This document shows positions 44,782 to 54,491 of a DNA stretch of 64,000 bases, piece after piece. The notes beneath the pieces are model-generated. The model did not search any database, had not been told where the DNA came from, and was given only the letters and a program-made list of their open reading frames with translations. Each line of letters begins with the position of its first letter. The first letter of the stretch is position 1. The DNA lies in NCBI RefSeq assembly GCF_024586915.1, contig NZ_JANBVS010000003.1, positions 62,001 to 126,000 of the forward strand, given 5' to 3'. This DNA is from Bradyrhizobium sp. SRS-191 (lineage in GTDB: Bacteria > Pseudomonadota > Alphaproteobacteria > Rhizobiales > Xanthobacteraceae). A program made the position numbers and the translations under genes.

Positions 44782-45432
44782 ATGACCGACCCCACGAGCA
44801 TCAAACACCAGACAACCTTAACATCCGGTACATCGGCCGATTTTACCCAGGCCGGCGAGCCGTTTGCGCTGTTTGCCGAGTGGTTCGCGGAGGCCACCAA
44901 GAGCGAGCCGAACGATCCGAATGCGATGGCGCTGTCGACGGTCGATGCGGACGGGTTGCCGGACGTGCGCATGGTGCTGATGAAGGGCTATGACGCCGAT
45001 GGCTTCGTGTTCTACAGCCATAAGGCCAGCCAGAAGGGCCAGGAGCTCGCCGCCAATCCGAAGGCCGCGCTGCTGTTTCACTGGAAGTCGCTGCGCCGCC
45101 AGGTCCGCATCCGCGGCCTGGTGACGCCGGTGACCGACGCGGAGGCCGACGCCTATTTCGCCAGCCGGCCGAAGCAGGCGCAACTCGGCGCCTGGGCGAG
45201 CAAACAGTCGCAGCCGCTCGAGAGCCGCTTCGCCTTCGAACAGGCGATCGCCAAGGTCGCCACGCAATACATCATCGGCGAGGTGCCGCGGCCGCCGGGA
45301 TGGAGCGGCTGGCGCGTCACGCCGGTTCGCATGGAGTTCTGGCACGACCGGCCCTTCCGCCTGCACGACCGCATCGAATTCCGGCGCGAGGCTGCCGGTC
45401 AGCCTTGGGCGAAGGTGAGGATGTATCCGTAA
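44782..45432 (+). CDS. pdxH: Pyridoxamine 5'-phosphate oxidase
   Basis: 216-residue FMN enzyme that oxidises pyridoxamine or pyridoxine 5'-phosphate to pyridoxal phosphate. [24 protein letters not shown] and [18 protein letters not shown] FMN-binding segments and the C-terminal [15 protein letters not shown] are diagnostic. The frame extends upstream to 44650; I chose ATG 44782 because MTDPTSIK matches the usual family length. It is a single gene. Confidence 0.95.
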   Translation: MTDPTSIKHQTTLTSGTSADFTQAGEPFALFAEWFAEATKSEPNDPNAMALSTVDADGLPDVRMVLMKGYDADGFVFYSHKASQKGQELAANPKAALLFHWKSLRRQVRIRGLVTPVTDAEADAYFASRPKQAQLGAWASKQSQPLESRFAFEQAIAKVATQYIIGEVPRPPGWSGWRVTPVRMEFWHDRPFRLHDRIEFRREAAGQPWAKVRMYP

Positions 45433-45569
45433 GCGGGCTTGTGCCTGGCGCGACGCCTCATCGAACAAACGTCAAACGCGTCGTTCGACATCGATGCGCA
45501 GGATTAGCGCAGCGAACACGCAACCATTGTGGTAAGTTGATCCCTCAGGGATCGTGAGAGACCCAGCCT

Positions 45570-46322
45570 ATGCCGAACCCTTCCAACCAGCCGCGGCGCA
45601 CGATGCTGCTGACCGGCGCCAGCCGCGGCATCGGCCACGCGACGGTGATCCGCTTCTCGTCCGCAGGCTGGCGCGTGCTCACCTGTTCGCGCCATCCCTT
45701 TCCGGAGGAATGCCCGTGGGGAGCCGGTCCCGAGGACCACGTCCAGGTCGATCTCTCCGATCCGCAGGATACGCTGCGCGCGATCGCCGAAATCAAGCAG
45801 CGCATCGACGGCGGCGAGCTGCATGCGCTGGTCAACAACGCCGCGATCTCGCCGAAGGGATCGGGCGGCGCACGGCTCGGCACCGTCGATACCGATCTCG
45901 ACACCTGGAATCACGTCTTCCGCGTCAACTTCTTCGCACCGATCATGATGGCGCGCGGCCTGATCAACGAGCTGAAGGCGGCCAAGGGCTCTGTCGTCAA
46001 CGTGACCTCGATCGCCGGCTCGCGCGTGCACCCCTTTGCGGGGGCGGCCTACGCGACGTCCAAGGCCGCGCTCGCGGCGCTGACCCGCGAGATGGCCTCG
46101 GATTTCGGCCGCGTCGGCGTGCGCGTCAACTCGATCGCCCCCGGCGAGATCGACACCTCGATCCTGTCGCCCGGCACCGAGAAGATCGTGCAGGAGCAGA
46201 TTCCGATGCAGCGGCTCGGCACACCCGACGAGGTCGCCAAGATCATCTACGTGCTGTGCACCGAGACCAGCTCCTATGTGAACGGTGCCGAGATCCACAT
46301 CAACGGCGGCCAGCACGTCTGA
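45570..46322 (+). CDS. SDR-family oxidoreductase
   Basis: 250-residue short-chain dehydrogenase. TGASRGIG is the NAD(P)-binding motif, NNAAIS the structural motif, and YATSKAALAALTREM contains the catalytic Tyr-x3-Lys. PGEIDT and NGGQHV near the C-terminus are typical. Substrate unknown. No partner gene is close. Confidence 0.9.
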   Translation: MPNPSNQPRRTMLLTGASRGIGHATVIRFSSAGWRVLTCSRHPFPEECPWGAGPEDHVQVDLSDPQDTLRAIAEIKQRIDGGELHALVNNAAISPKGSGGARLGTVDTDLDTWNHVFRVNFFAPIMMARGLINELKAAKGSVVNVTSIAGSRVHPFAGAAYATSKAALAALTREMASDFGRVGVRVNSIAPGEIDTSILSPGTEKIVQEQIPMQRLGTPDEVAKIIYVLCTETSSYVNGAEIHINGGQHV

Positions 46323-46456
46323 CCAAGGGCCCCGCGCGTCGCCGGCTTGGTTCACGCCAGCTTGCGGTCGTCAACGAGTCCGGGCTGATGACGCCAAGGC
46401 GCGATTAACGCCGTCTGCAAAGATCGGCTCGACATCGTTGGGTGCCACAAACTGAA

Positions 46457-46479
46457 AGCGCCTCCGTCGAGGAGGCGCT
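46457..46479 (-). terminator. Terminator-like hairpin after the small CxxC gene
   Basis: AGCGCCTCC (46457-46465) and GGAGGCGCT (46471-46479) form a perfect 9-bp stem with a five-base loop. On the minus strand it is followed by TTTCAGTTT, which supports use by the gene at 46555-46791. Confidence 0.6.
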
Positions 46480-46554
46480 GCAGTTCTTCCCATGCGGAAG
46501 TTGGACGATCGGACCGGCAGATTTACCGAAGTCCGTACGATCGAGAACGCCGGT

Positions 46555-46791
46555 TCAGCCTTCGCACACCAGGCCACGGAGGATCTGCGCGGCGCGCCAG
46601 CGCAGACGATCGGTCTCGACGTTCAGCGCGCTGGAGCAATCGTCCTCGCGCTCGTCGTCCTCCAGCTCTGCGCCGCAATAGCTGCAGGTCCGGGGCGACA
46701 GCGCATGGGCCACGACAGTGCCGGCGCGGCCGCGCTGATAGCTGGCGAGCTCGACCACGTTGTTCGATGCCGTTATGCGTTTCTCAACCAT
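46555..46791 (-). CDS. Small hypothetical protein with a CxxC zinc-ribbon-like motif
   Basis: 78 residues with TCSYCGAELEDD and a later Cys in EDDCSS, so three or four cysteines may bind a metal. The remainder is helical and Arg-rich (TDRLRWRAAQILRGLVC). The start at 46791 has GAGG 5 bases upstream; an earlier in-frame ATG would add 18 residues without a ribosome-binding site. A terminator-like hairpin follows the stop, which supports a real gene. Function unknown. Confidence 0.55.
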   Translation of the reverse strand: MVEKRITASNNVVELASYQRGRAGTVVAHALSPRTCSYCGAELEDDEREDDCSSALNVETDRLRWRAAQILRGLVCEG

Positions 46792-47207
46792 TGCCGCCTC
46801 TTCGCCCCGGGCGCGATCAACGCACCCTCCAGCTTCGCCTTGCATGCCAAGCGCCGAAGCGCTCGTTTTCGGTCATGCCTACGTGCTGACTTATCGCAGA
46901 GAAGTTTCGATCAAACGTTCAGTGTTCCCGTCAAATTTTACCTGAGGAATTGAGGCGCCTTTGCAGCCGCGTTGCGGCGGACCTAACAACTATTTCCCGG
47001 CATATCTTGCCGCGCCGCGCTTGTGTCGACTGAAGTGCATAGCGCCATACCAGCGACCGGGATTTCGATGAGCGAACATGTCCCGAGCTGCTAACAACAC
47101 GGCGCCAACGAGGCCTCCAGCAGCGCGTCGTGCGGTATCCGATCAGCCGATCTTGCAGACGAGAGACGACAATCGGCCTCGCCAGGAAATCGGCGATGGC
47201 CGCTGCA
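46792..47207. other. Intergenic spacer without recognisable gene
   Basis: About 416 bases between the CxxC gene and corA with no credible reading frame. The section 46880-47060 is less GC-rich and may carry the promoter of the minus-strand CxxC gene. I see no repeat here. Confidence 0.4.
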
Positions 47208-48185
47208 CTACAGCCACTTCTTCAGCTTGAAGATGTAGTACGGCACGATCGCACAGATCAGCATCAGCACCAGCGCCATCGGATAGCCGTGGGCCCATTC
47301 CAGCTCCGGCATCATCTTGAAGTTCATGCCGTAGATCGACGCGATCAAGGTGGGCGGCATCAGCACGACCGCCATGACCGAGAACAGCTTGATGATGTTG
47401 TTCTGCTCGAGATTGACGACGCCGAGCATCGCGTCGAGCACGAAGGTGATCTTGCCGGCGAGATAGGACGCGTGATCAGTCAGCGAGGCCACATCGCGCT
47501 GCATGGTCTTGAGCTGCTCGCGCATGTCCTTCGACCACTTCACGCCTTCGACCACGGCCGAGAGGAAGGTGACGAGCCGCCCGATCGAGACGAGGCTTTC
47601 GCGCACCTTCGAGGTCAAATCTCCCTTGCGGCCGATCGCGATCAGGATCTGCGAATACTGCTTGGCGTGGCCGTGCCGCTCGTTGTTGGGCTCGAAGATC
47701 TCGTGGCTGACCTGGTCGATGTCGGCACCGACCCGCTCGAGAATGTCGGCGCAGCGATCGATCACGGCGTCGAGCAGCTCCATCAGCACCATCTCGCCGG
47801 TGATGCCGGGCGCGCAGCTGCGGGCGAGCTTGGCCTCCACCACCGCGAACGGCCGCGGCTGGTCGTAGCGCACCGTCACCAGGCGGTGGCCGGCGAGGAT
47901 GAAGGTCACGGCCGTGGTCCTGGGCATGTCGGTGTCGGAGTGGCACATCAGCGTCGCGGTCATGTAGCGGGCGCCGTTCTCGATGTAGAGCCGGCTGGAG
48001 ATCTCGATCTCCTGCATGTCCTCCCGCGTCGGCACCGCAATCCCGGCCAGCTGTTCGACGGCGCGATCCTCGGCGCTGCTCGGGTTCACGAGATCGACCC
48101 AGACCGCATTCTCCGGCAGGGCTGCGGGATCGGTGACGGCCGCCTTCTTGAGCGAGGACTCCGACGGGACGAACACCGAGAACAT
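47208..48185 (-). CDS. corA: CorA-type magnesium/cobalt transporter
   Basis: 325 residues. A large cytoplasmic N-terminal domain is followed by two C-terminal transmembrane helices (about 265-285 and 300-320). YGMNFKMMPEL between them is the GMN selectivity motif with the typical MPEL loop. It would form a homopentameric channel that imports Mg2+. It is divergent from the L,D-transpeptidase gene. Confidence 0.95.
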   Translation of the reverse strand: MFSVFVPSESSLKKAAVTDPAALPENAVWVDLVNPSSAEDRAVEQLAGIAVPTREDMQEIEISSRLYIENGARYMTATLMCHSDTDMPRTTAVTFILAGHRLVTVRYDQPRPFAVVEAKLARSCAPGITGEMVLMELLDAVIDRCADILERVGADIDQVSHEIFEPNNERHGHAKQYSQILIAIGRKGDLTSKVRESLVSIGRLVTFLSAVVEGVKWSKDMREQLKTMQRDVASLTDHASYLAGKITFVLDAMLGVVNLEQNNIIKLFSVMAVVLMPPTLIASIYGMNFKMMPELEWAHGYPMALVLMLICAIVPYYIFKLKKWL

Positions 48186-48517
48186 AGAGAAGCTCCGAAT
48201 CGCGAGACGTGGTTTTCGGCGGATTTACCGGCGGGGTGCTGCCGCCTTGTGACGCAGCTTGCCGGCACGGTCCATCGGCATTTTGCGATCGGGCCGACGC
48301 ACGCGTAGAACGGTGCGACCGTGCCATTCGGAGCACAGCTGTGGATGGCCGGCCGGATTCTTGCGACAAAAAAGCAACAATCACGGCGCTGCAGCGTGAC
48401 TTGTGCGTGTATCGGCTGGAATCGAGATCGATTTTGACGATAATGGGACATCTGGAATCGCGATGCAGTGGTGCGGCCGCGGCATTGCAACGTCAGCTAT
48501 CAATTGGAAGTGGTGAG
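48186..48517. other. Divergent promoter region between corA and the L,D-transpeptidase
   Basis: 332 bases with no gene. TTGACG-like sequence near 48433 could be a -35 box for the L,D-transpeptidase gene, but its -10 is poor. The start of the spacer holds the corA leader. No repeat family copy is seen. Confidence 0.35.
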
Positions 48518-49198
48518 ATGTCGCTGAAGGTGAAACTCGGACTCCTGGCCGCCGGCCTGATGTTGTCGGGCTGCATGCAGGCCACGACCTATGAGGCGAC
48601 CAACACCCAGGCTTTCAAGCCGAAGGACAAGGAACTTCTCGCGAAGATCCGCTATACCAACACCCCGGTGGCCGAGCCGTACCGCCGCGCGATCGTCGAC
48701 TATCACCGCAAGGAAGCCGCGGGCTCCATCGTCGTCGATTCCGACGCCCATTACCTCTATTATGTGCTCGATGGCGGCAAGGCGATCCGTTACGGCATCA
48801 CCGTCGGCGAAGAGGCCATGGCCTGGTCCGGCATCGCCAAGGTCGGCGCCATGACGGAATGGCCGGCCTGGCATCCGACCAAGAGCGAGATCGAGCGCCT
48901 GGGCGTGCCGACCTTCGTGGCAGCCGGCCCCGACAATCCGATGGGCTCGCGCGCGATGTATCTCTATGCCAACGGCAAGGACACGCTGTTCCGCATCCAC
49001 GGCACCAACCAGCCGGAATATATCGGCGCGTCGATCTCCTCAGGCTGCATCCGCCTGACCAACGAGGACGCGATCGACCTCTACAACCGGGTCAAGGTCG
49101 GCACCATCGTCGTCGTGCTGGATCCGAAGAAGGGCGATTCGCCCTACAAGCCGCAGATGGCCCTGCAGGGCGGCGGCACCTACGCGGCGATGCAGTAA
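48518..49198 (+). CDS. L,D-transpeptidase (YkuD family) lipoprotein
   Basis: 226 residues. LMLSGC at about residues 14-19 is a lipobox. The YkuD domain (about 70-205) has HGTNQPEYIGASISSGCIRL, which contains the catalytic His and Cys. It cross-links peptidoglycan between diaminopimelate residues, or anchors outer-membrane protein to the wall. The start is the ATG that gives MSLKVKLGLLAAG; the frame is open upstream but lacks a signal. A strong terminator follows. Confidence 0.92.
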   Translation: MSLKVKLGLLAAGLMLSGCMQATTYEATNTQAFKPKDKELLAKIRYTNTPVAEPYRRAIVDYHRKEAAGSIVVDSDAHYLYYVLDGGKAIRYGITVGEEAMAWSGIAKVGAMTEWPAWHPTKSEIERLGVPTFVAAGPDNPMGSRAMYLYANGKDTLFRIHGTNQPEYIGASISSGCIRLTNEDAIDLYNRVKVGTIVVVLDPKKGDSPYKPQMALQGGGTYAAMQ

Positions 49199-49254
49199 GC
49201 CTCGCCCGCACACGAGATCAAAAGCCGAGAAACGCGTTTAGCATCCTTTTCAAA

Positions 49255-49279
49255 GGCGCCGGTCATCCGGCGCCTTTTT
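49255..49279 (+). terminator. Rho-independent terminator after the L,D-transpeptidase gene
   Basis: GGCGCCGG (49255-49262), loop TCAT, CCGGCGCC (49267-49274), then five T. A perfect 8-bp stem and T-tract. Confidence 0.92.
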
Positions 49280-49358
49280 GTTTTCGGGCTTTGCTGAAGG
49301 CGCCGCCCTCCGCCGGTCTGGCGATCCCGCGGGCGGTCGACGAGCCGAATGCGCACGC

Positions 49359-50501
49359 TCAGGATCGGCTCTTGTGCTTCTTCTTGCTGCCCTTGGAGTG
49401 CACCGCTGGCGGTGGAGGTGCAGGCGCTGCCGGTTCGGTCTCGTCAGCCTCGGCTGCATCGCTGGGGGCCGGCTCGGCCTTCGGCTTCTCCGCCTCCGTC
49501 GCACCGGATGATCCGGGCCGGGCCGCGGCCTTCTCGCCCTTCCCTGCCTCATCGGCCTCCGCCGTCTCCCGCGGCGGCGCATCGTCCGGCCGCACCGCCG
49601 GCATCAAGGGTGCGACTTTCGGCAGGGGATCGAGCACGTCCCATTGGCAGATGCGGTAGTTGCTGCGGCGCTCGGCGAGATCGAGGTGGATGTGATCCTC
49701 GTGATACCAGTCCGAATCGGGGCCCAGCACGGTCGTGAAATACGTGCACACGGAATGCAGCACCGTCTCGCGCAGATCGCGCGGCTGGGTGCGATCGGTG
49801 AGCTCGATCATGCGCCCGTCCGCGAGCTTGAAGCCGCGCACGTCGAGCGCATTGGCGCGGCCATGCTCCGACATCTGCGCGCCGGCGATGTTGTTGCGGC
49901 CGCGGCATTGGTACGAATCGTAATTGTCGAGCGCAGCGATCGGACTGCCCAGCCGGGCGGCGAGCGGGACCAGATCGCTGCGGACCCAGTTCGCCACGGC
50001 AGTGGCCATCGTGCAGCGCATGGTCGCGGCCGGCGTCAATGCCACGCGTCGCTTGTCCGGCAGCACCACGGCCTCGAGCCGCACCAGATCGTCGCCGCCG
50101 CAGGCGCCGGGGCCCTTGATCGGGGGGATCGACGGCGCGATCGCGATCTCCTCGGTCAGAGCTTGCCGGCAGGCGGAAAGCTGTGGCGCAGGCGGAGCCT
50201 TCGCCTCGCGATTGGCTTCGCCTGGCTCCTTTCCGGGCTCGCGAGCCTCCTTCTCAGCATTGGGCGGTTTGCCGGCACCGTCGGCCGAATCAGCCGGCGC
50301 AGCGGCCTTGGCGCCGGCCCGCGGCGGCGCCGTATCTGGCCGGGGCTGCGGCAGCGGCACGGCAGCCATCGGGACGCGCCGCACGGCCGATTCGGTGGCG
50401 GCGCGCGTCTGCGCTTGGCCGCCGTCCCGGGATCGCGCGGCAGCCGGCGGAGCGGCCATGAGCCAGCTCAATGCAATGGTCGCGGCGGCAGCGCTAACCA
50501 T
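49359..50501 (-). CDS. Extensin-like protein with long low-complexity termini
   Basis: 380 residues from this start. A signal-like hydrophobic stretch (about 1-25) is followed by a Pro/Ala/Glu-rich region to about 120. The extensin-like C-terminal domain spans about 130-310, with cysteines (SACRQ, GACGGDD, YQCRGRN, HSVCTYF, RICQWDV) and HEDHIHLDL, a histidine cluster seen in the family. The C-terminal 65 residues are Glu/Ala/Pro and Lys-rich. The start is uncertain: GTG 50570 would add a basic n-region RRSARK. It probably acts at the cell wall. Confidence 0.8.
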   Translation of the reverse strand: MVSAAAATIALSWLMAAPPAAARSRDGGQAQTRAATESAVRRVPMAAVPLPQPRPDTAPPRAGAKAAAPADSADGAGKPPNAEKEAREPGKEPGEANREAKAPPAPQLSACRQALTEEIAIAPSIPPIKGPGACGGDDLVRLEAVVLPDKRRVALTPAATMRCTMATAVANWVRSDLVPLAARLGSPIAALDNYDSYQCRGRNNIAGAQMSEHGRANALDVRGFKLADGRMIELTDRTQPRDLRETVLHSVCTYFTTVLGPDSDWYHEDHIHLDLAERRSNYRICQWDVLDPLPKVAPLMPAVRPDDAPPRETAEADEAGKGEKAAARPGSSGATEAEKPKAEPAPSDAAEADETEPAAPAPPPPAVHSKGSKKKHKSRS

Positions 50502-50627
50502 CGCGCCCGGCGCGACGGTTTGGCTCCCACAAGGCCATTTGCGCGCGCTGCGGCGCGCGCTAAAATTCACGAAACGGACCAAAAGACCCTCGCTGCCTAA
50601 AGCGAACACCACCGGAGGAACGACCTG

Positions 50628-52256
50628 ATGCTTGGATTGATGCAAGACTGGCCCCTGCTTTGCCACCGGATCATCGAGCATGCAGCGACGATCCACGGCT
50701 CCCAGGAGGTCGTGACGCGCTCGGTCGAAGGCCCCATCGTTCGCACCACCTATCGGCAAATCCACGACCGCGCGCTCAAGGTTTCACAGAAGCTGACGCG
50801 CGACGGCATCAAGCTCGGCGACCGCGTCGCCACCATCGCCTGGAATACCGGCCGCCATCTCGAAGTGTGGTACGGCATTATGGGAATCGGCGCGATCTGT
50901 CACACGGTCAATCCGCGCCTGTTCCCGGAACAGATCGCCTGGATCGTCAATCACGCCCAGGACCGCATCGTCATCGCCGACCTGACCTTCGTGCCGCTGC
51001 TGGAGAAGCTCGCCGACAAGCTGCCGAGCGTCGAGCGCTACGTGGTGCTCACCGACGCCGCGCACATGCCGGAGACGACGCTGAAGAACGCCGTCGCCTA
51101 CGAATCGTGGATCGGCGAGGCCGATGGCGATTTCAAGTGGGGCACCTTCGACGAGAACACCGCAGCGGCGATGTGCTACACCTCGGGCACCACGGGTGAT
51201 CCCAAGGGCGTGCTGTATTCGCATCGGTCGAACGTGCTGCATGCGTTGATGGCCAATTCCAGGGATTCGCTCGGCACCTCAGCCGCAGACACAATGCTTC
51301 CGGTGGTTCCGCTGTTCCATGCCAACAGCTGGGGCATCGCATTCTCCGCGCCGTCGATGGGCACCAAGCTGGTGATGCCCGGGCCGAAGCTCGACGGCGC
51401 CTCGGTCTATGAGCTGCTCGACACCGAGAAGGTGACCTACACCGCCGGCGTGCCCACGGTATGGCTGATGCTGCTGCAGCACATGCAGGCGCATAAGCTC
51501 ACCCTGCCGCATCTGAAGATGGTGGTGTGCGGCGGCTCGGCGATGCCGCGCTCGATGATCCAGGCGTTCCTCGACATGGGCATCGGCGTGCGTCACGCCT
51601 GGGGCATGACCGAGATGAGCCCGATCGGCACGCTCGCGACTCTCAAGCCGCCGTTCCTCGACGCCTCTGGCGATGCCAAGCTCGACATCCTGCAGACACA
51701 GGGCTTCCCGCCGTTCGGCGTCGAGATGAAGATCACCGACGATGCCGGCGCCAAGCTGCCGTGGGATGGCAAGACTTTCGGCCGGCTCAAGGTCTCGGGC
51801 CCCGCGGTGTCGAAGGCCTACTACAAGGTCGAGACCAACATTCTCGATGACGCTGGTTTCTTCGACACCGGCGACGTCGCCACCGTCGATCCCCATGGCT
51901 TCATGCGCATCACCGACCGCTCCAAGGACGTGATCAAGTCCGGCGGCGAGTGGATCTCCTCGATCGATCTGGAGAACCTCGCCGTGGGCCATCCCGCCGT
52001 CGCGGAAGCGGCGGTGATCGGCGTCTACCATCCGAAATGGGACGAGCGGCCGTTGCTGATCGTGCAGCTCAAGCAGGGCCAGACCACGACGCGCGAGGAC
52101 ATCCTGAAATACATGGAAGGCAAGATCGCGAAGTGGTGGATGCCCGACGACGTCGCCTTCGTCGACGGCATCCCGCACACCGCGACCGGCAAGATCCTGA
52201 AGACCGCGCTGCGCGAGCAGTTCAAGGCGTATCGCTTCCCGAACGCGGCGGCGTAG
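50628..52256 (+). CDS. Long- or medium-chain fatty acid-CoA ligase (AMP-binding family)
   Basis: 542 residues. It activates a carboxylic acid to acyl-AMP and acyl-Co[19 protein letters not shown] is the AMP/phosphate-binding motif, [12 protein letters not shown] motif A5, and [22 protein letters not shown] and KSGGEWIS the hinge and C-terminal domain. HTATGKILK holds the catalytic lysine near the end. It resembles AlkK-type medium-chain ligases. Ribosome-binding site GGAGG precedes the ATG. A hairpin terminator follows. Confidence 0.93.
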   Translation: MLGLMQDWPLLCHRIIEHAATIHGSQEVVTRSVEGPIVRTTYRQIHDRALKVSQKLTRDGIKLGDRVATIAWNTGRHLEVWYGIMGIGAICHTVNPRLFPEQIAWIVNHAQDRIVIADLTFVPLLEKLADKLPSVERYVVLTDAAHMPETTLKNAVAYESWIGEADGDFKWGTFDENTAAAMCYTSGTTGDPKGVLYSHRSNVLHALMANSRDSLGTSAADTMLPVVPLFHANSWGIAFSAPSMGTKLVMPGPKLDGASVYELLDTEKVTYTAGVPTVWLMLLQHMQAHKLTLPHLKMVVCGGSAMPRSMIQAFLDMGIGVRHAWGMTEMSPIGTLATLKPPFLDASGDAKLDILQTQGFPPFGVEMKITDDAGAKLPWDGKTFGRLKVSGPAVSKAYYKVETNILDDAGFFDTGDVATVDPHGFMRITDRSKDVIKSGGEWISSIDLENLAVGHPAVAEAAVIGVYHPKWDERPLLIVQLKQGQTTTREDILKYMEGKIAKWWMPDDVAFVDGIPHTATGKILKTALREQFKAYRFPNAAA

Positions 52257-52282
52257 CCGTCGACACCAGACGTCGCGATGGA

Positions 52283-52313
52283 ACGGCCCCTCGTCTCCTG
52301 GAGGGGCCGTTTT
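52283..52313 (+). terminator. Rho-independent terminator after the acyl-CoA ligase gene
   Basis: ACGGCCCCTC (52283-52292), loop of 8, GAGGGGCCGT (52301-52310), then TTT. The 10-bp stem is perfect; the T-tract is short. Confidence 0.8.
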
Positions 52314-52488
52314 GCGTTGTTGGCCTGCACGCCGCAGCGATCGTGCCCTTGGCTCGCGCGAAGGCTGCCGGCTGCTGCTCATGAAGCTTGGGGGTGCTGG
52401 CAAAGGCCTTGAATTTGCATCCTCACCATGGTCTCACAGATGCAAAGGCCGTCGCCTGGGACGGTCCAACCCGGCAGTTCCTGACACG

Positions 52489-53349
52489 ATGGCCCGCAGG
52501 TTTCACGCCCCCTATCTGTCGGAGCCGACCTCGAGCCTCGCGACATGGACCCGCAACCTCGCGGTGTTCTCCGTCGTCGCCGTGCTGGTCTCGATCCTGA
52601 TCCTGCGCTTCGACTTCCTGGAGATGAAGCCGGCCTTGGCGACGTTCTTCGGCGCCCTGGGCCTAGCCATGCTGTCGATCCTGCTCGGGCTCGCCGCCTT
52701 CGTCGCCATCTGGCGCAACGGCAGCCGCGGCATGAGCCGGGTGCTGCTCGCCTTCATGATCGACGCCGTGGTGCTGGCCTACCCGGCCTATCTCGCGCTC
52801 CAATACCGCAAGCTGCCGAAGATCTACGACATCACCACCGACCCGATCGATCCGCCGCGCTTCGAGGCGCTCGCCGCGCTACGCAACGGCGACGGCACCA
52901 ACACCGCCGTCTACGCCGGCCTCTATTCCGCCGAGCAGCAGCAGAAATTCTATCCGGACATCGAACCGGTGCAGATCGAGCTGCCGCCCGATCGCGCCTA
53001 TGCGATCGCGCTGAAGCTGGTCAACCGGCGCAAATGGTTCGTGGTCGACGAGCGCGCGCCGCAGCCGCCGCGCCGGGTCGGCCGCATCGAGGCCGTCGCG
53101 CGCACGCCTATCATGGGCTTCCGCGAGGACATCTCGATCCGCATCCAGCCCGACGGCGAGGACTCCCGCATCGATGTCCGCTCCGCCTCGCGCTATTTCG
53201 ATTCCGACCTCGGCAGCAACGCCGCGCGCGTGACCAAGCTGATCGAGGACCTGTCCAACGCCGGCGAGGCCGAGGCGCAGAAGCCGGTGAAGAAGGTCAC
53301 GCCGCCGCCGGTGGCGGCCAAGGGCAATGCGAAGACGGTGAAGAAGTGA
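52489..53349 (+). CDS. DUF1499 domain membrane protein
   Basis: 286 residues. Three transmembrane helices at about 22-42, 52-74 and 82-103 precede a soluble DUF1499 domain (about 112-265), with WFVVDERAPQPPRRVGRIEA and ISIRIQPDGEDSRIDVRSASR matching that family. The last 25 residues are Lys/Pro-rich. The start at 52489 gives MARRFHAPYL; the frame is open upstream. Function not established. Common in Rhizobiales. Confidence 0.85.
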   Translation: MARRFHAPYLSEPTSSLATWTRNLAVFSVVAVLVSILILRFDFLEMKPALATFFGALGLAMLSILLGLAAFVAIWRNGSRGMSRVLLAFMIDAVVLAYPAYLALQYRKLPKIYDITTDPIDPPRFEALAALRNGDGTNTAVYAGLYSAEQQQKFYPDIEPVQIELPPDRAYAIALKLVNRRKWFVVDERAPQPPRRVGRIEAVARTPIMGFREDISIRIQPDGEDSRIDVRSASRYFDSDLGSNAARVTKLIEDLSNAGEAEAQKPVKKVTPPPVAAKGNAKTVKK

Positions 53350-53360
53350 GGGGGCGAGTG

Positions 53361-53436
53361 GCGAATAGGGAGTAGCGAATAGGGATGACGTGGAACTGCA
53401 CTGCTCCCCCTTCCCTACTCGCTACTCCCTATTCGC
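53361..53436. repeat. Inverted repeat pair between convergent genes
   Basis: GCGAATAGGGAGTAGCGA (53361-53378) is matched in inverse by TCGCTACTCCCTATTCGC (53419-53436), an 18-bp perfect stem around 40 bases. The arms also repeat GCGAATAGGGA internally. It lies between convergent genes and could end both transcripts. From memory, similar sequences recur in Bradyrhizobium. Confidence 0.8.
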
Positions 53437-53442
53437 CATTCG

Positions 53443-54360
53443 CTACACGAGCCGATACGTTCCGCCGATCACAGGATCGCCGTCCGTCGCGACGATGCCG
53501 CGGGCGACGAGATCTTCGAGATGCGCGAGCACGGAATAGCCGGCGGCCGTTGTGAGCCGCGGATCGATGCCGATATAGATCGCCCGCACCATGGTCGGAA
53601 TGTCCGTCTCGCCCTTGGCGAGGCGATGCAGGATCGAGGCCTCGCGGGCCTGGCGGTGCCGCATCAGGAAACGCGTGTAGCGCGGGCCCTCCGGAATCTC
53701 CGGCCCATGGCCTGAGAAATACAGCTCCTCCGGACGGCCCGCGAGCCGCTCCAGCGAGGCCATGTAGTCGACCATCGAACCGTCGGGCGGCGCCACGATG
53801 GAAGTCGCCCAGCCCATCACGTGATCGCCGACGAAGGTGGTGCTGCGCTCGCCCCAGGCGAAGGCGAGATGGTTGGCGGTGTGGCCCGGCGTTGCCACCG
53901 CCTCGAGCTGCCAGCCCTGCCCTTCGATGACATCGCCATCGGCCACGGTGAAGTCGGGGGCGAAGTCGCGATCGACGCCGGACTCCGGGCTGTGCTTCTC
54001 GCTTTCGTAGCGCGGGCGCGACGCGCGATGCGGGCCCTCGGCATAGACGGTCGCGCCGGTCGCCGCCTTCAGCCGTCCGGTGTTCGGCGAGTGATCCCGG
54101 TGCGTATGCGTGACGATGATATGCGTCACCGTCTCACCGCGGACGGCGTCCAGCAGCGCCTGCGCATGCGCCTCGTTGTCCGGGCCGGGATCGATGATCG
54201 CGACGTTGCCGGTGCCCACGATGTAGCTGACGGTGCCGGTGAAGGTGAACGGGCTCGGATTGTTGCAGAGAACGCGGCGGATGCCGGGACGCACCTCGTC
54301 GACGACTCCCGCGGCAAGCGGGAAGTTACGGTTGAACGGGACGTCGTCATTGTCGGCCAT
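53443..54360 (-). CDS. MBL-fold metallo-hydrolase (LACTB2-like)
   Basis: 305 residues, cytoplasmic. THTHRDHSPNTGRL is the zinc-binding HxHxDH motif, and TPGHTANHLAF and SGHGPEIPEGP are further ligand loops. A C-terminal winged-helix-like segment (about 230-300, RHRQAREASILHRLAKG) matches the LACTB2/RNase-like group. It has no signal peptide, so it is not a secreted lactamase. Substrate unknown. Confidence 0.88.
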   Translation of the reverse strand: MADNDDVPFNRNFPLAAGVVDEVRPGIRRVLCNNPSPFTFTGTVSYIVGTGNVAIIDPGPDNEAHAQALLDAVRGETVTHIIVTHTHRDHSPNTGRLKAATGATVYAEGPHRASRPRYESEKHSPESGVDRDFAPDFTVADGDVIEGQGWQLEAVATPGHTANHLAFAWGERSTTFVGDHVMGWATSIVAPPDGSMVDYMASLERLAGRPEELYFSGHGPEIPEGPRYTRFLMRHRQAREASILHRLAKGETDIPTMVRAIYIGIDPRLTTAAGYSVLAHLEDLVARGIVATDGDPVIGGTYRLV

Positions 54361-54385
54361 GGCGTGCTCGTCGCTTGGTTACTCC

Positions 54386-54466
54386 GTCATGCCCGGGCTT
54401 GACCCGGGCATCCACGCTTCGTGCCCCGCTCAAGACGTGGATGGCCGGGTCAAGCCCGGCCATGAC
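54386..54466. repeat. Dispersed palindromic repeat, family A copy 4
   Basis: GTCATGCCCGGGCTTGACCC and GGGCATCCACG, then CGTGGATGGCCGGGTCAAGC and CCCGGCCATGAC. Outer and inner dyads are both present. It is intergenic between the MBL-fold gene and gcdH. Confidence 0.85.
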
Positions 54467-54491
54467 GACGTCCGACAGCGTTCCGTCTCAA

